49,844 nucleotides of DNA from an uncultured Lachnospiraceae bacterium (GCA_934432885.1 CAKRYY010000022.1:1-49844); one strand, 5' to 3'. Positions 9,908 through 19,427 are shown, counted from the stretch's first letter. Numbers and translations are program-made. The notes: generated by a model from the letters alone, not told the origin.

Positions 9908-10995
9908 TCGAATACAACCCCCTCTACATACCAGTCAAACCGATGCAAAAGCGTATCGTCTGACATATTTTCATTTGTACGCACCCTCAGCTTTCCGTTT
10001 CTGTCGCGGATTGGACCATAAAAAACATCATAGCCTGCCTGCGCCAGCTTTTCCTTTTCCTTATTTACCACTTCTTCAATACCCGGCTTTACCGCGCTTC
10101 CAAACGGAGCGAGATCAACCAGCTCCGTCTCTACGCCATCCCAATAGCTTTTGGACTGAAATTTTTTCTGAAGGCACTCTAAAATATGCGGCTCATAAAA
10201 GGCCTCCCAGTTCCAGATGGGCGCCGTCAGCCAGCTATCCGGATACAGCTCGGAATTGTCCCTGTTATAGCCAATTGACCAAATCTTTTTCTCCTGCGCT
10301 ACCGCAAGCGGCGCAAGGCTGTTGGTATGAAGCGTTATGACATCTATGTCATGTTTTTTCAAAAGTGTTTCTGTTACATTTTCTGCCTTTTCATCTGAAT
10401 TCCAGGAATAACACCATGCCACATGTACCTTTGCGTCTGGATTTACCTTTCTGACGCCCAGTGTAAATGCGTTGATGCCCCTTGTTACCTCGGGGATTGG
10501 GAATGCCGCCACATAGCCGATTTCATCCGTCTCTGTCTGCATCCCCGCCACAATGCCGCTTAAGTAACGCATCTGGTAAATTCTTCCAAAATAGGTGCTT
10601 ACATTTTTCCGGGCTTCCACACCCGCTGCATGAAAAAAATAGACTTCCGGGTGCTCTCTTGCAGTCTCTATCACATACTGTCCATACTGATACGAATTGC
10701 ACAAAATAATCTCGCAGCCGTCTGCAATCAGTTCCTCCATAATCTGTTTGCTTTCCTGGGTTTCCGGCACATTTTCCCGGTACTGTACATCCAGATTCAG
10801 CATTTTTGCAGTCTTTTCCATGCCCTCATAATGCGACTGCACCCATGAGCCGTCATCACAGCTCCCATTCAGTACAAAGCCCACCTTTGTTTTTTCCTTT
10901 GTGACCTCCGTATCCTGCTCCGCCACATTGATTAAAAATATTCCAATGATAATAACGGCAAGAATTATCCCTGCCGCAATTCCTATCTTTTTCAT
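9904..10995 (-). CDS. Membrane-anchored BMP-family binding protein (first copy)
   Basis: The 363-residue protein resembles its downstream neighbour along its length: an N-terminal hydrophobic anchor (residues 4-22) with no lipobox, then a BMP/PnrA-type domain with VGFVLNGSCDDGSW, YQMRYLSGIVAGMQTE and GYVAAFPIPEVTRGINAFT. Both copies end in the same way (WYVEGVVFE and [11 protein letters not shown]). It is the first gene of a three-gene operon with overlapping reading frames, transcribed from a promoter at 11097-11125. GGAG lies 7 bp before the ATG. The two copies may bind different ligands, or form a heteromeric sensor with the hybrid kinase (inference). Confidence 0.85.
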   Translation of the reverse strand: MKKIGIAAGIILAVIIIGIFLINVAEQDTEVTKEKTKVGFVLNGSCDDGSWVQSHYEGMEKTAKMLNLDVQYRENVPETQESKQIMEELIADGCEIILCNSYQYGQYVIETAREHPEVYFFHAAGVEARKNVSTYFGRIYQMRYLSGIVAGMQTETDEIGYVAAFPIPEVTRGINAFTLGVRKVNPDAKVHVAWCYSWNSDEKAENVTETLLKKHDIDVITLHTNSLAPLAVAQEKKIWSIGYNRDNSELYPDSWLTAPIWNWEAFYEPHILECLQKKFQSKSYWDGVETELVDLAPFGSAVKPGIEEVVNKEKEKLAQAGYDVFYGPIRDRNGKLRVRTNENMSDDTLLHRFDWYVEGVVFE

Positions 10996-11065
10996 GATTT
11001 TTCTCCGCCATGCAGATGAAACGCGCCTGCCGATAGCTCTTATTTCCCATCCCGCAGCCCCGACA

Positions 11066-11095
11066 TTGACATTCTAAAATTTAGTGTTATATATA
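11066..11095 (+). promoter_or_regulatory. Candidate trkA promoter
   Basis: TTGACA (11066-11071) is followed at 16 or 18 bp by TATATA (11088-11093 or 11090-11095). The run TATATATATAG makes the exact -10 uncertain. It overlaps the opposing promoter of the BMP/kinase operon. Confidence 0.5.
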
Positions 11096-11096
11096 T

Positions 11097-11125
11097 AGTA
11101 TAATGTTTTTAAAATGCCTTTACAA
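11097..11125 (-). promoter_or_regulatory. Promoter of the BMP/hybrid-kinase operon
   Basis: On the minus strand TTGTAA (11120-11125), a 17-bp spacer and TATACT (11097-11102) form a good vegetative promoter, about 100 bp before the first gene. Confidence 0.6.
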
Positions 11126-11224
11126 TGCTTTCCTATGCAATAGAATTTCCTACTACACACAAAGAAGCTTTATTGCTATGTTTTATATATGGAAAATGTA
11201 AAGGAATGTGGAGGAAGAAGGGTC

Positions 11225-12622
11225 ATGTTTCAGAGCATGCAGAAAAACATGCCAAAGGGCTTGGAGATTATCATTGTCGGCTGTGGGAAGGTCGGCATGA
11301 CGCTGATTGAGCAGCTTTCCAAAGAAGGGCATAATATTACTATTATCGATAAAAACGCTGAGAAAATCCAGACAGTCAGCAGTCTGTATGATATTATGGG
11401 GCTGGTCGGCAATGGCGCCAGCTACAGCGTGCAGATGGACGCCGGAATCGAAAATGCGGATCTCATCATCGCCGTAACGGATTCCGACGAATTAAATCTT
11501 TTATGCTGTACGGTTGCAAAGCAGGTCGGCAACTGCGCGGCAATCGCCAGAGTGCGTACGCCGGATTACAGCCGCGAGGTGGGCTATCTTCGTGAAAAGC
11601 TGGGGCTTGCACTGATTATCAATCCCGAGCTGGAAGCGGCAAAGGAAGCCGCCCGTATTCTCTATCTTCCAACCGCACTGGAGGTCAACTCCTTTGCGCA
11701 CGGACAGGCGGAAATGATTAAATTCAAGGTTCCAGAGGGCAATATGCTTGCCGGTATGACAATCGCTACCTTAGGCAGACATATCGACATTATGGAAAAG
11801 ATTCTGATTTGTGCCATCGAGCGTGGAGGCGAGGTCTATATCCCCTCCGGCGAATTTCAGATTGAGAGCGGAGACATCCTTTCCTTTGTTTCCTCCCGCA
11901 TCATGGCAAAATCCTTTTTGGAGCGTATCGGCTTTAAGACGAATCAGGTTCGCGATTCCATGATCATCGGTGGCGGCAAGGCTGCCTATTATCTGGCAAA
12001 GCAGCTTTTGAACATGGGAATCGGTGTTAAGATCATTGAAAATGACAGAAGCCGCTGCGAGGAATTGAGCGTCCTTCTGCCAAAGGCAGTCATTATCAAT
12101 GGCGACGGCACAGACGAAGAGCTGCTGCGTGAGGAAGGCATCGACTGTGTGGAATCCTTTGTTCCCCTGACCGGAATTGATGAAGAAAATATTATGCTGA
12201 CCCTATATGCAAGACAGATTTCAAACGCAAAGGTCATTACCAAGATTAACCGGATTACCTTCCGCGATGTTATCAACCGTCTGGACCTCGGCAGCGTTAT
12301 TTATCCACGTTACATTACCTCCGAGGCGATTATCGCTTATGTCCGCGCGAAAAAGGATTCTATGGGAAGCAATATCGAAACCCTGTACCATCTCTTTGAC
12401 CACCGCGTAGAAGCCATAGAATTCCGCGTTCATGAAAAGTCGGCGGTAACAGGAATCCCCTTAAAGGATCTTTCTCTCAAAAAGGGACTGCTGATTTCCT
12501 TTATCAACCGCAATGGCGACATCATTATCCCCAGCGGTCATGATTCCATCGAGGTCGGTGATACTGTTATGATTGTAACCACGCATACCGGCTTTAACGA
12601 TCTTCTGGATATTTTAAAGTAG
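11225..12622 (+). CDS. trkA: Trk potassium transporter regulatory subunit TrkA
   Basis: TrkA is the cytosolic nucleotide-binding ring that gates the TrkH potassium channel. The 465-residue protein holds two tandem RCK units, each with a Rossmann TrkA-N part (EIIIVGCGKVG near the start; SMIIGGGKAAYYLAKQL at mid-protein) and a TrkA-C part. This double-RCK length is normal for TrkA rather than KtrA. The ATG at 11225 is favoured because AAGAAGGG and GGAGG lie just before it, while an upstream ATG at 11189 lacks a site. trkH begins 12 bp after the stop, so the two form an operon. Confidence 0.95.
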   Translation: MFQSMQKNMPKGLEIIIVGCGKVGMTLIEQLSKEGHNITIIDKNAEKIQTVSSLYDIMGLVGNGASYSVQMDAGIENADLIIAVTDSDELNLLCCTVAKQVGNCAAIARVRTPDYSREVGYLREKLGLALIINPELEAAKEAARILYLPTALEVNSFAHGQAEMIKFKVPEGNMLAGMTIATLGRHIDIMEKILICAIERGGEVYIPSGEFQIESGDILSFVSSRIMAKSFLERIGFKTNQVRDSMIIGGGKAAYYLAKQLLNMGIGVKIIENDRSRCEELSVLLPKAVIINGDGTDEELLREEGIDCVESFVPLTGIDEENIMLTLYARQISNAKVITKINRITFRDVINRLDLGSVIYPRYITSEAIIAYVRAKKDSMGSNIETLYHLFDHRVEAIEFRVHEKSAVTGIPLKDLSLKKGLLISFINRNGDIIIPSGHDSIEVGDTVMIVTTHTGFNDLLDILK

Positions 12623-12634
12623 GGGGAGACATTC

Positions 12635-14104
12635 ATGAACAGTGCTATGATTCGTTACATACTGGGCTATGTCTTAAAGATTGAAGCTGTGCTTCTGCTT
12701 CTGCCCTGCCTGACTGCTTTTATTTACAGGGAAACTGTCGGCGGCTATTATCTGGCAGTGGCTGTGCTCTGCCTGTTTCTCGGTTTTCTAATGTCCTATA
12801 AAAAGCCGTCAAACACCGTTTTCTATTTAAAGGAGGGCTGTGTTGCAACCTCCTTAAGCTGGATTTTTCTCAGCTTTTTCGGCGCGCTTCCTTTCTTTTT
12901 GTCTGGAGAAATCCCTTCGCTGACGGATGCCCTTTTTGAGACGGTCTCTGGCTTTACTACCACCGGCTCCAGTATCCTTGGCGACGTAGAAGCGCTTTCC
13001 CATACAGCGCTCTTCTGGCGCAGCTTTACGCACTGGATTGGCGGCATGGGTGTACTGGTATTTCTGCTCGCTATCGTTCCATTAAGCGGCGGCTCGCATT
13101 TTAATCTGATGCGCGCAGAAAGCCCCGGTCCCTCTGTCGGAAAGCTGGTTCCAAAGGTAAAATCCACTGCGCGCATTTTATACTATATTTATTTTGGCAT
13201 GACGATTTTTCAGGTTATTCTGCTGCTTGCAGGAGGCATGTCTCTCTTTGATTCACTTACTACCACCTTCGGTACTGCAGGTACAGGCGGCTTTGGCATT
13301 AAAAATGACAGTATGGCGGGCTATTCTCCCTATCTGCAATGGGTTGTCACCATCTTTATGACACTCTTCGGCATCAATTTTAATGCTTACTATTTTATTT
13401 TGTTCGGCCATTTTAAAAAGGCATTTCGCATGGAGGAGGTACGGGCCTATCTCGGTATCATTCTGACCGCCATCATCATTATTGCCATTGATACGATACA
13501 GATTTACCATAGTGCCTTTACTGGCATCACGCATGCGGCCTTTCAGGTCGCTTCCATTATCACGACTACCGGCTATTCCACTGCGGACTTTGACCTCTGG
13601 TCACAGACAAGCAAAACCGTTTTGGTTATGCTGATGTTCGTCGGCGCCTGTGCGGGCAGTACGGGCGGCGGCATCAAGGTATCCCGTTTTCTCATTCTGA
13701 TAAAGACGCTGAGAAAAGAATTGAGCTCCTATATTCATCCAAAGAGCATCAAAAAGATTCAGTTTGAGGGCAAGCCGATTGAACATGAGGTTGTACGTTC
13801 CACAAATGTTTATTTCATTACATTTGTTATTTTATTTGCAGCCTCCGTTTTCCTGCTTTCCTTAGAGGGAAATGACCTCGTCACAACCTTTACTGCTGCT
13901 GCCACCGCACTCAATAATATCGGACCTGGTCTGGCGCTTGCAGGTCCTACGCAGAACTTTGGCTTTTTCAGCTCTTTTTCCAAATATGTGCTGATATTTG
14001 ACATGCTGGCTGGAAGGCTTGAGCTTTTCCCACTGCTCATCCTGTTCCACCCTGCCATCTGGAAGGATCTCTTTATACAAAAGTTTTTAAAACGCACAAA
14101 GTGA
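12635..14104 (+). CDS. trkH: Trk potassium uptake membrane subunit TrkH
   Basis: This 489-residue integral membrane protein carries the four pore loops of the Trk/Ktr/HKT superfamily, with selectivity-filter glycines in SGFTTTGSS, FGTAGTGGFG, SIITTTGYST and LNNIGPGL. It imports K+ together with TrkA, encoded immediately upstream. The interhelical segment GSTGGGIKVSRF is also conserved. GGGGGAG stands 6 bp before the ATG. The operon ends in a strong bidirectional terminator. Confidence 0.96.
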   Translation: MNSAMIRYILGYVLKIEAVLLLLPCLTAFIYRETVGGYYLAVAVLCLFLGFLMSYKKPSNTVFYLKEGCVATSLSWIFLSFFGALPFFLSGEIPSLTDALFETVSGFTTTGSSILGDVEALSHTALFWRSFTHWIGGMGVLVFLLAIVPLSGGSHFNLMRAESPGPSVGKLVPKVKSTARILYYIYFGMTIFQVILLLAGGMSLFDSLTTTFGTAGTGGFGIKNDSMAGYSPYLQWVVTIFMTLFGINFNAYYFILFGHFKKAFRMEEVRAYLGIILTAIIIIAIDTIQIYHSAFTGITHAAFQVASIITTTGYSTADFDLWSQTSKTVLVMLMFVGACAGSTGGGIKVSRFLILIKTLRKELSSYIHPKSIKKIQFEGKPIEHEVVRSTNVYFITFVILFAASVFLLSLEGNDLVTTFTAAATALNNIGPGLALAGPTQNFGFFSSFSKYVLIFDMLAGRLELFPLLILFHPAIWKDLFIQKFLKRTK

Positions 14105-14127
14105 AAATGAGTTTGCTCATTACACAC

Positions 14128-14156
14128 AAAAAGGTCGGCTGTTTGCCGACCTTTTT
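14128..14156. terminator. Bidirectional terminator between trkH and dgt
   Basis: Stem GGTCGGC (14133-14139) and GCCGACC (14145-14151) with a 5-base loop, flanked by five A and five T. It serves both converging genes. Confidence 0.9.
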
Positions 14157-14171
14157 CTCTATCTATCGTAT

Positions 14172-15593
14172 TTATCCCTGCCACATACCGGATAGTTCCT
14201 GATACAGACGCTTTGCATAGCTGTCCGTCATGCCGCAGATGTCATCCGTCACCAGCAAAAGCCGCAGATAAAGCTTTTCTGTCTCTGATTTTCCCTTTGC
14301 ATAGTATTGGTATATGGTCAGATAATTCTCTGAAATCAACGACATCAGCTTTTCCTGCGCCGCCGTCATCTGCTCATCTGTATCGTAGCAGATTGCAGCA
14401 GGCACAAATTCATCCAGCAGAAAATTCAAAATCTTCTCCGCTGCTATTTCCAGCTTTAAAATAGGCTTTGATACAAACGCATACCGATATGCAATATCCC
14501 CCAGCGCCTCTGCCATAACCGCACCCGGCGTATCCGCAAGCAGCTCCTTTGTATAAGTGCCTGCCATAATTGCCTCGTAATTCTGTGTAAAGCCATCCGT
14601 TGCATTGGCAATCAGATGCCCCTGCACCTGGACAATCCAGTTCTGCACCGCATAGCTCTCGGGAGAAGCCTCTCCTCTCTGAACCGCTCTCTCGTATTTT
14701 TCAGAGAGCCTTTTCACAAGCTCACAATAGCTCTCCGGTGCATTTTTCTTCTCTCCAATATCCTTTAGCTCACGAAGCAGATCCGTAAAGGAAATGCAGC
14801 CCTTTTTAAAAGCATCCTCTATGTCTGCCGTCAGATAGGCAATATCATCCGCTGCTTCCAGCACAAACGCAAGCGGATGTCTGTTTCCCTGCGTACCGAG
14901 GCTTTCCTGAATTTCTCCAAAAATATCGCGGTCCGCATAAAAATACCCCATCTTTTTGGTTTTGATATTGCCGCTCTTTTTATTGATTTCCAGAGACGAC
15001 ACCGGATATTTAATAATCGTGCCAAGCAGCGCCTTTGTCAGATTCATACCATGCGCATCCACCAGATAATGCAGCTTTGTTACCAGCCGAAGCGCCTGCG
15101 TATTGCCCTCAAAGGCACAAAAATCCTGCTGCATCTGTGGAGATAACAGCTCTGCCAGAGACTTTCCCTTAAAGCTGAGCACTGACAGGTTTTGAGAAAA
15201 CCAGTCTCGAATCACCGTTTCCCCAAAATGTCCAAACGGTGGATTGCCAATGTCATGCAAAAGCCCCGCACACTGCAGAATATCGCAGACATCCGCTGCA
15301 TACTGCGGCAGAAAGCTTTCATCCCCGATGTTTTTCATGATATTCTGCGCAATATTCTGTCCCAGAGATTTTCCATAAGAGGACACCTCCAGCGAATGTG
15401 TCAGCCTCGTACGGATAAAATCGCTCCGATCCAGAGGAAATACCTGCGTCTTATCCTGCAGGCGCCGGAAGGATGCACTCTGTATGATTCTGTGATAGTC
15501 CTTTTCAAATTCCGTCCGAAGGTCCCGTGTATTTACATTTCTGCTCTGATGGCTGCGTATCCGTTCATCACAAAGCAGCTTTTTCCACTCCAT
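14172..15593 (-). CDS. dgt: Deoxyguanosinetriphosphate triphosphohydrolase-like protein
   Basis: The 473-residue protein belongs to the dNTP triphosphohydrolases of the HD superfamily, which cleave dGTP (or other dNTPs) to the nucleoside and triphosphate and so adjust dNTP pools. Diagnostic segments are SASFRRLQDKTQVFPL, RTRLTHSLEVSSYG (first metal His), LLHDIGNPPFGHFGE (HD pair) and EAADDIAYLTADIEDA. The ATG at 15593 follows GGAGGG by about 8 bp; an in-frame GTG lies 5 codons upstream. The exact substrate cannot be told from sequence. The 3' end faces trkH. Confidence 0.93.
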   Translation of the reverse strand: MEWKKLLCDERIRSHQSRNVNTRDLRTEFEKDYHRIIQSASFRRLQDKTQVFPLDRSDFIRTRLTHSLEVSSYGKSLGQNIAQNIMKNIGDESFLPQYAADVCDILQCAGLLHDIGNPPFGHFGETVIRDWFSQNLSVLSFKGKSLAELLSPQMQQDFCAFEGNTQALRLVTKLHYLVDAHGMNLTKALLGTIIKYPVSSLEINKKSGNIKTKKMGYFYADRDIFGEIQESLGTQGNRHPLAFVLEAADDIAYLTADIEDAFKKGCISFTDLLRELKDIGEKKNAPESYCELVKRLSEKYERAVQRGEASPESYAVQNWIVQVQGHLIANATDGFTQNYEAIMAGTYTKELLADTPGAVMAEALGDIAYRYAFVSKPILKLEIAAEKILNFLLDEFVPAAICYDTDEQMTAAQEKLMSLISENYLTIYQYYAKGKSETEKLYLRLLLVTDDICGMTDSYAKRLYQELSGMWQG

Positions 15594-15640
15594 CCAGTCT
15601 CCCTCCACACACTAAACCAAAAGCTTTTCCTGTCGGGCAG

Positions 15641-16837
15641 CTACAGAATACGGCGCACCGACAGAATTTCGCGGTAGGTCGCCGGCGTAATCTTAATTCC
15701 GGTCCGCTGCGTGCTTGCATGTACGATATAGCCATTTCCAATATACATGCCCACATGCCCTGCATAGCAGATTAAATCTCCCGGCTGCGCATCCGTATAG
15801 GAAACACCCGTTCCAAAGCTGCGCTGTGAGGTGGAATTTCGCGGAATGGAAATGCCAAAATCACGGTATACCGCCTGCGTAAAGCCCGAGCAGTCAGCAC
15901 CGTTTGTCAGGCTTGTCCCGCCTGCCACATAGGGATTTCCAATAAACCGGCAGGCATAGGAGGCAATTTCCTTTCCCTTGCTGCTGCCCGGCGCACTGTT
16001 AATCATCGAAACCACCTGTGCGCTGGCAACGCCCGGCTTCTGTGTCGGCGTGGAGCTTGTCTGCTGCTTCTCCTTCGCCTTCCGCTCCGCCTCTTCCCTT
16101 GCCTTTCTTGCCGCTTCCTCTGCTTCAAGCTGCTTAATCTGCGCTGTCTGCTGCTTGATTAACGCTTTATATGCCGCCGCAGACTGCCTGATCTGCGCAA
16201 TCTGCACATCATAGTTGGCAGCCTCCGCCTTCTTTTCATCCAGCGCTTCTTCTAACGCCGCCTGTTCTTCCTTTAGCTGGTATTCTTCTTCCTCTAAGTC
16301 CGCCTTTTCCTCTTCCAGAACCTCCTTAAGTGCTGCGACCTCCTCGCAGACCTCCTGATATTCCTTCAAAAGACGCCTGTCATATTCGTACAGCTTTTCT
16401 ATGTAATCCGCCTTGTTCATCATGTCGCTGATGTTCTTTGCTTCAAACAATAGCTGGGCATAGGTCGTCTCGCCCTTTTCATACATGAAGCGGATACGCT
16501 TTTTCATTGCATCATACTGCTCACGTTCCTTTGCAATCGCAGCATCCAGATTTTCCTGCGCCTGTACGATTTCTTCTTTTTTGGTTTCAATCTCTTCTTC
16601 CAGAATACTGATACTGCTCATCAGTTCAATCAGATTGCTGTCCAGCGCATCAATTTCCTCTTCTACGGCATCCTTTTTTCCTTCCAGCCCCGCCGCCTGT
16701 CCGCTGACTGCATCAAGCTGCTTCTGTGTCTCTGCAAGCTGCTGGCGCAGCTCTGTAATCGTTGCAGCCATTGCCGTCTGCGCCTGCGCCAAAAACAGCA
16801 TGAGCGCAAGCGCCGCGCAAAGCATCCTTCTCTTCAT
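15641..16837 (-). CDS. Secreted NlpC/P60 peptidoglycan hydrolase with coiled coil
   Basis: The 398-residue protein has a signal peptide (ending near QTAMAATI), a long heptad-rich coiled coil (about residues 25-240), a short threonine/proline linker, and an NlpC/P60 domain over the last 110 residues. The catalytic Cys is in GADCSGFTQA, the His in GHVGMYIGNG, and the third polar residue is the His of YIVHAST. Such coiled-coil hydrolases (CwlO or PcsB type) cut peptide crosslinks during growth or division and are often activated by FtsEX; that partner is not in this window. The ATG at 16837 follows AGGTGAG; a GTG four codons upstream is possible. Confidence 0.92.
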   Translation of the reverse strand: MKRRMLCAALALMLFLAQAQTAMAATITELRQQLAETQKQLDAVSGQAAGLEGKKDAVEEEIDALDSNLIELMSSISILEEEIETKKEEIVQAQENLDAAIAKEREQYDAMKKRIRFMYEKGETTYAQLLFEAKNISDMMNKADYIEKLYEYDRRLLKEYQEVCEEVAALKEVLEEEKADLEEEEYQLKEEQAALEEALDEKKAEAANYDVQIAQIRQSAAAYKALIKQQTAQIKQLEAEEAARKAREEAERKAKEKQQTSSTPTQKPGVASAQVVSMINSAPGSSKGKEIASYACRFIGNPYVAGGTSLTNGADCSGFTQAVYRDFGISIPRNSTSQRSFGTGVSYTDAQPGDLICYAGHVGMYIGNGYIVHASTQRTGIKITPATYREILSVRRIL

Positions 16838-16879
16838 GTATTTTCTCACCTGCCTTACCCTGCTGTAAGTCTGTAAAGC

Positions 16880-18271
16880 TTATAAATCGCAGTTCTTTAC
16901 TGTTCTCGGGAATGGAATCACGTCACGGATATTGCCCATTCCAGTCAGATACATTACACAGCGTTCAAAACCAAGTCCAAAGCCCGCATGTCTTGCGCTG
17001 CCGTATTTACGCAGATCCAGATAGAAATCATAATCCTCTTTTTGCAGTCCCAGTTCTTCCATTCTCTTTTCCAGAAGCTCCAGATTATCCTCTCTCTGGC
17101 TGCCGCCAATAATTTCTCCAATGCCCGGCACCAGACAATCCATTGCCGCTACCGTCTTGCCGTCCTCATTGAGCTTCATATAAAACGCCTTGATTTCCTT
17201 CGGATAATCCGTTACAAATACCGGACGCTTAAACTCTTTCTCCGTCAGATAGCGCTCATGCTCGGTCTGAAGGTCGCAGCCCCAGAATACCTTATATTCA
17301 AACTCATCGTTATGCTGCTCCAGTATCTTGATTGCCTCGGTATAGGTCACATGTCCGAAATCCGAATCCGCCACGTGGCGCAGACGTTCTAACAATCCCT
17401 TGTCAATAAACTGATTGAAGAAGTTCATCTCCTCCGGCGCATTTTCCAGCACATAGCGGATGACATACTTAATCATGCTCTCTGCAAGAATCATGTCATC
17501 CTTTAAGTCCGCAAAGGCGATTTCCGGCTCAATCATCCAGAATTCCGCCGCATGACGGGTCGTGTTGGAATTTTCCGCCCTGAAGGTCGGTCCAAAGGTG
17601 TATACATTCTTAAATGCCATCGCAAACGTTTCTACATTAAGCTGTCCGCTTACCGTAAGGTTGGTTTCTTTTCCAAAGAAATCCTGGCTGTAATCCACCT
17701 TGCCCTCAGGTGTCAAAGGAGGGTTCTGCAAATCCAGCGTCGTTACCTGAAACATCTCGCCCGCACCCTCGCAGTCACTGCCTGTAATCAGGGGCGTATG
17801 CACATATACAAAGCCTCTTTCCTGAAAGAACCGGTGAATTGCATAGGCAATCAGGGAACGTACTCTGAATACAGCCTGAAACGTATTCGTACGCGGACGA
17901 AGATGTGCAATGGTACGAAGATACTCAAGGCTGTGGCGTTTTTTCTGTAACGGATAATCAGCCGTTGACTCGCCCTCAACCAAAACCTCTTTTGCCTGAA
18001 TTTCGAAGGGCTGCTTTGCGCCCGGTGTCTCCACCAGCGTTCCGCTTACAATCAGCGCGCTTCCGACATTCAACTTGCCGATTTTTGCAAAGTTATCCAG
18101 TCTGTCTCCATACACAATCTGAAGCGGTTCAAAAAAGGAGCCGTCATTTAACACGATAAATCCAAAGGTTTTGGAATCGCGGATGCTTCTGACCCATCCG
18201 CCAACCGTGATGTCTTTTCCAACGAATTTCTCCTTCTCTCGATACAGTTCCTTAATGCTTACCAGTTCCAT
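16880..18271 (-). CDS. asnS: Asparaginyl-tRNA synthetase
   Basis: AsnRS charges tRNA-Asn with asparagine. The 463-residue protein has the N-terminal OB-fold anticodon domain ([20 protein letters not shown]) and a class IIb catalytic core: motif 2 around [20 protein letters not shown] and motif 3 [16 protein letters not shown]. The length and the GSARHAGFG segment favour AsnRS over AspRS. AAGGAG stands 7 bp upstream of ATG. The gene lies 20 bp behind the trigger-factor-like gene, leaving no room for a T-box leader directly upstream. Confidence 0.97.
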   Translation of the reverse strand: MELVSIKELYREKEKFVGKDITVGGWVRSIRDSKTFGFIVLNDGSFFEPLQIVYGDRLDNFAKIGKLNVGSALIVSGTLVETPGAKQPFEIQAKEVLVEGESTADYPLQKKRHSLEYLRTIAHLRPRTNTFQAVFRVRSLIAYAIHRFFQERGFVYVHTPLITGSDCEGAGEMFQVTTLDLQNPPLTPEGKVDYSQDFFGKETNLTVSGQLNVETFAMAFKNVYTFGPTFRAENSNTTRHAAEFWMIEPEIAFADLKDDMILAESMIKYVIRYVLENAPEEMNFFNQFIDKGLLERLRHVADSDFGHVTYTEAIKILEQHNDEFEYKVFWGCDLQTEHERYLTEKEFKRPVFVTDYPKEIKAFYMKLNEDGKTVAAMDCLVPGIGEIIGGSQREDNLELLEKRMEELGLQKEDYDFYLDLRKYGSARHAGFGLGFERCVMYLTGMGNIRDVIPFPRTVKNCDL

Positions 18272-18291
18272 TCTTTTTCTCCTTTATCCCT

Positions 18292-19359
18292 TTATTGTTT
18301 TGTTACGACAGCGCTTTCCTTCAGCAGCGCCAGTACCTTGTCGCACATCACATAATCCTCATAATTATCCTCGCCAAGCTCAGCCTTTAAGGAATCCACA
18401 TCCGCATAGCCGCCGTTTTCCACAGCCTCCTGCAAAGCGTCGTCAATTTCCTCCTGGCTCACCGTAATGCCCTCTTTATTGGCAATCGCCTGCAGCATCA
18501 GCGCTTCCTTGCAGGACTGCGTTGCACCTTCTCTTGCCTGCGTTTCAAAATCCTCCATGCTCGTTCCATAGTAACCGGTAACCAGTGTTTCCAGGCTCAT
18601 CCCGGCAGAAGCAGCCACCTTGGTTAAATTTCTGACAGACCTGTCATAATACTGATCCACCATTGCCTTTGGCGGCTCCTTGAACGTACAGTTCTCCATT
18701 GCCTTATCAAGCAGTGCCGTTTCCAGATTATTTTCGTAGGTATCCTGTGCATCCTTCTCTAAGAGCTCTGTCACATAGGTCTCATATTCTGCAACAGTAT
18801 CGCAGCCTGCATCCAGCGTTTTTACAAAATCATCCGTTAGCTCCGGCGTCTTTTTCTCGCTGATGCTGTTTACCGTAACGGTAAATACCACAGGTGCGCC
18901 CGCCAGATCAGGGTTATTGGGATAAGGGTCCGGGAAGGTCAGATCAAGGTCCTTTGTCTCTCCTGCTGCCACACCGACAAGTCCATCCTCAAAGCCGGAA
19001 ATAAAGGAGCCTGAGCCAAGTTCAAGGTCAAAACCAGTATCGCTTCCTCCATCAAAGGCAACGCCATCCCTTTTTCCAACATAGTCAATGTTTACGAGGT
19101 CACCCAGCTGTGCTGTGCGTCCATCTGTAACCTCTTCCCACTGCGCATGGCGGCTTAAAACATAATCAATATAATTCTGTCTGTAATCGTCCGTAACTTC
19201 AACCGGGGCTGGAACGGATACCTCCAGATTCTTATATTCTCCAAGCGTCACATATTTTTCCGTTTTCATTGCAGAAAGGCGGGTTTCCTCCTCACCGCAG
19301 CCGCCAAGTAATGCGGCAGTTCCAAGCAGACATAAAAATGTCAAAATCTTCTTTTTCAT
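18292..19359 (-). CDS. Exported trigger-factor-like peptidyl-prolyl isomerase lipoprotein
   Basis: The 355-residue protein starts with a lipoprotein signal (lipobox LLGGC, Cys21) and so should be anchored outside the membrane. A FKBP-type isomerase domain (about 105-200) shows GDLVNIDYVGKRDGVAFDGG and GSGSFISGFEDGLVG. The C-terminal helical arms resemble trigger factor (TPELTDDFVKTLDAGCDTVAEY). The ribosome-binding N-domain of trigger factor is absent, replaced by the signal. It is therefore probably a folding catalyst for exported proteins, analogous to PrsA (inference). GAGGAG precedes the ATG by 8 bp. Its promoter is embedded in the cls terminator upstream. Confidence 0.85.
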   Translation of the reverse strand: MKKKILTFLCLLGTAALLGGCGEEETRLSAMKTEKYVTLGEYKNLEVSVPAPVEVTDDYRQNYIDYVLSRHAQWEEVTDGRTAQLGDLVNIDYVGKRDGVAFDGGSDTGFDLELGSGSFISGFEDGLVGVAAGETKDLDLTFPDPYPNNPDLAGAPVVFTVTVNSISEKKTPELTDDFVKTLDAGCDTVAEYETYVTELLEKDAQDTYENNLETALLDKAMENCTFKEPPKAMVDQYYDRSVRNLTKVAASAGMSLETLVTGYYGTSMEDFETQAREGATQSCKEALMLQAIANKEGITVSQEEIDDALQEAVENGGYADVDSLKAELGEDNYEDYVMCDKVLALLKESAVVTKQ

Positions 19360-19390
19360 CTTTCATTCTCCTCATCGTTGATAACATATT

Positions 19391-19419
19391 ATTTTAGCAC
19401 AAAAGCCCCCTGTTTACAA
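19391..19419 (-). promoter_or_regulatory. Promoter of the trigger-factor-like gene, inside the cls terminator
   Basis: On the minus strand TTGTAA (19414-19419, including the cls stop codon), a 17-bp spacer and TAAAAT (19391-19396). The -35 box sits in the loop of the terminator hairpin and the spacer covers its 3' arm. Confidence 0.55.
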
Positions 19420-19427
19420 CAAGGGGG
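19401..19427 (-). terminator. Terminator of cls
   Basis: CCCCC (minus strand, 19423-19427) pairs with GGGGG (19406-19410), extended by TGTT/AACA with one bulge, then CTTTTGTG. The 5' arm lies within the last codons of cls. Confidence 0.6.
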
